From contig CP070627.1 of NCBI GenBank assembly GCA_020355945.1, forward strand, positions 2,177,986-2,183,155: a stretch of 5,170 bases of DNA. The letters run 5' to 3'. The DNA is from Candidatus Aminicenantota bacterium. GTDB taxonomy: Bacteria; Acidobacteriota; Aminicenantia; UBA2199. The notes beneath the pieces are model-generated. The model was not told the origin of the DNA, searched no databases, and worked only from the letters and a program-made list of their open reading frames with translations. Position numbers and translations under genes: made by a program. The number at the start of each line of letters is the position of its first letter. Positions within the stretch are counted from its first letter, which is position 1. This document shows, piece after piece, positions 5,152-5,170 of the stretch.

Positions 5152-5170
5152 AATATATTATCAATGAAGA
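5136..5170 (+). CDS. Start of a fourth operon gene (partial, cut by window end)
   Basis: An ATG at 5136 opens a reading frame (MEYKLEYIINE...) that remains open to the last base and overlaps the end of gpsA by 16 nt in another frame. AAGGAG at 5118-5123 is a plausible ribosome binding site, but the 12-nt gap is longer than usual. The tight packing matches the rest of the operon. Only 11 complete codons are visible, so no function can be given. An alternative ATG at 5164 in a different frame lacks a ribosome binding site. Confidence 0.45.
   Translation, partial: MEYKLEYIINE

Overview
The window looks like ordinary chromosome from a moderately AT-rich bacterium with a Gram-negative-type envelope. 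Two secreted, probably lipid-anchored proteins and a predicted periplasmic TlpA-type thioredoxin point that way. The phylum cannot be fixed from this sequence. The relaxed lipobox of the second protein and the CACGAAT-type repeat in the terminator suggest a lineage outside the well-studied Enterobacterales or Bacillales, such as an Acidobacteriota, Aminicenantes or deltaproteobacterial type. That placement is a guess.

Layout. (1) Positions 1-1700, plus strand: a good sigma70-type promoter (33-61) precedes two co-oriented genes 25 bp apart. They encode paralogous envelope proteins, each with a lipoprotein-like N-terminus, an Ig-like beta domain and a cadherin-like/He_PIG-type beta domain. (2) Positions 1691-1779: a small hairpin over the second gene's stop codon, then a perfect 20-bp stem with T-runs on both sides. 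It serves as a bidirectional terminator between convergent units. (3) Positions 1782-2816, minus strand: a signal-peptide protein with TPR-like helical repeats fused to a TlpA/ResA-like thioredoxin domain (WCEPC). (4) Positions 2817-2992: a 176-bp divergent intergenic region with one consensus-like promoter per side and a GC-rich palindrome between them. (5) Positions 2993-5170, plus strand: thpR, plsY, gpsA and the first codons of a fourth gene. They are packed with overlaps and probably form one operon.

How the genes work together. GpsA makes sn-glycerol-3-phosphate from dihydroxyacetone phosphate, and PlsY acylates it with acyl-phosphate. The operon therefore encodes two consecutive steps at the entry to phospholipid synthesis. 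ThpR, an RNA 2',3'-cyclic phosphodiesterase, leads the operon with no obvious metabolic link. The two secreted paralogues and the TPR-thioredoxin are separate envelope functions.

No clearly new multi-gene system is visible. The most notable signals are the probable leaderless start of thpR, the paralogous lipoprotein pair, the repeat-built terminator, and the palindrome between the divergent promoters.
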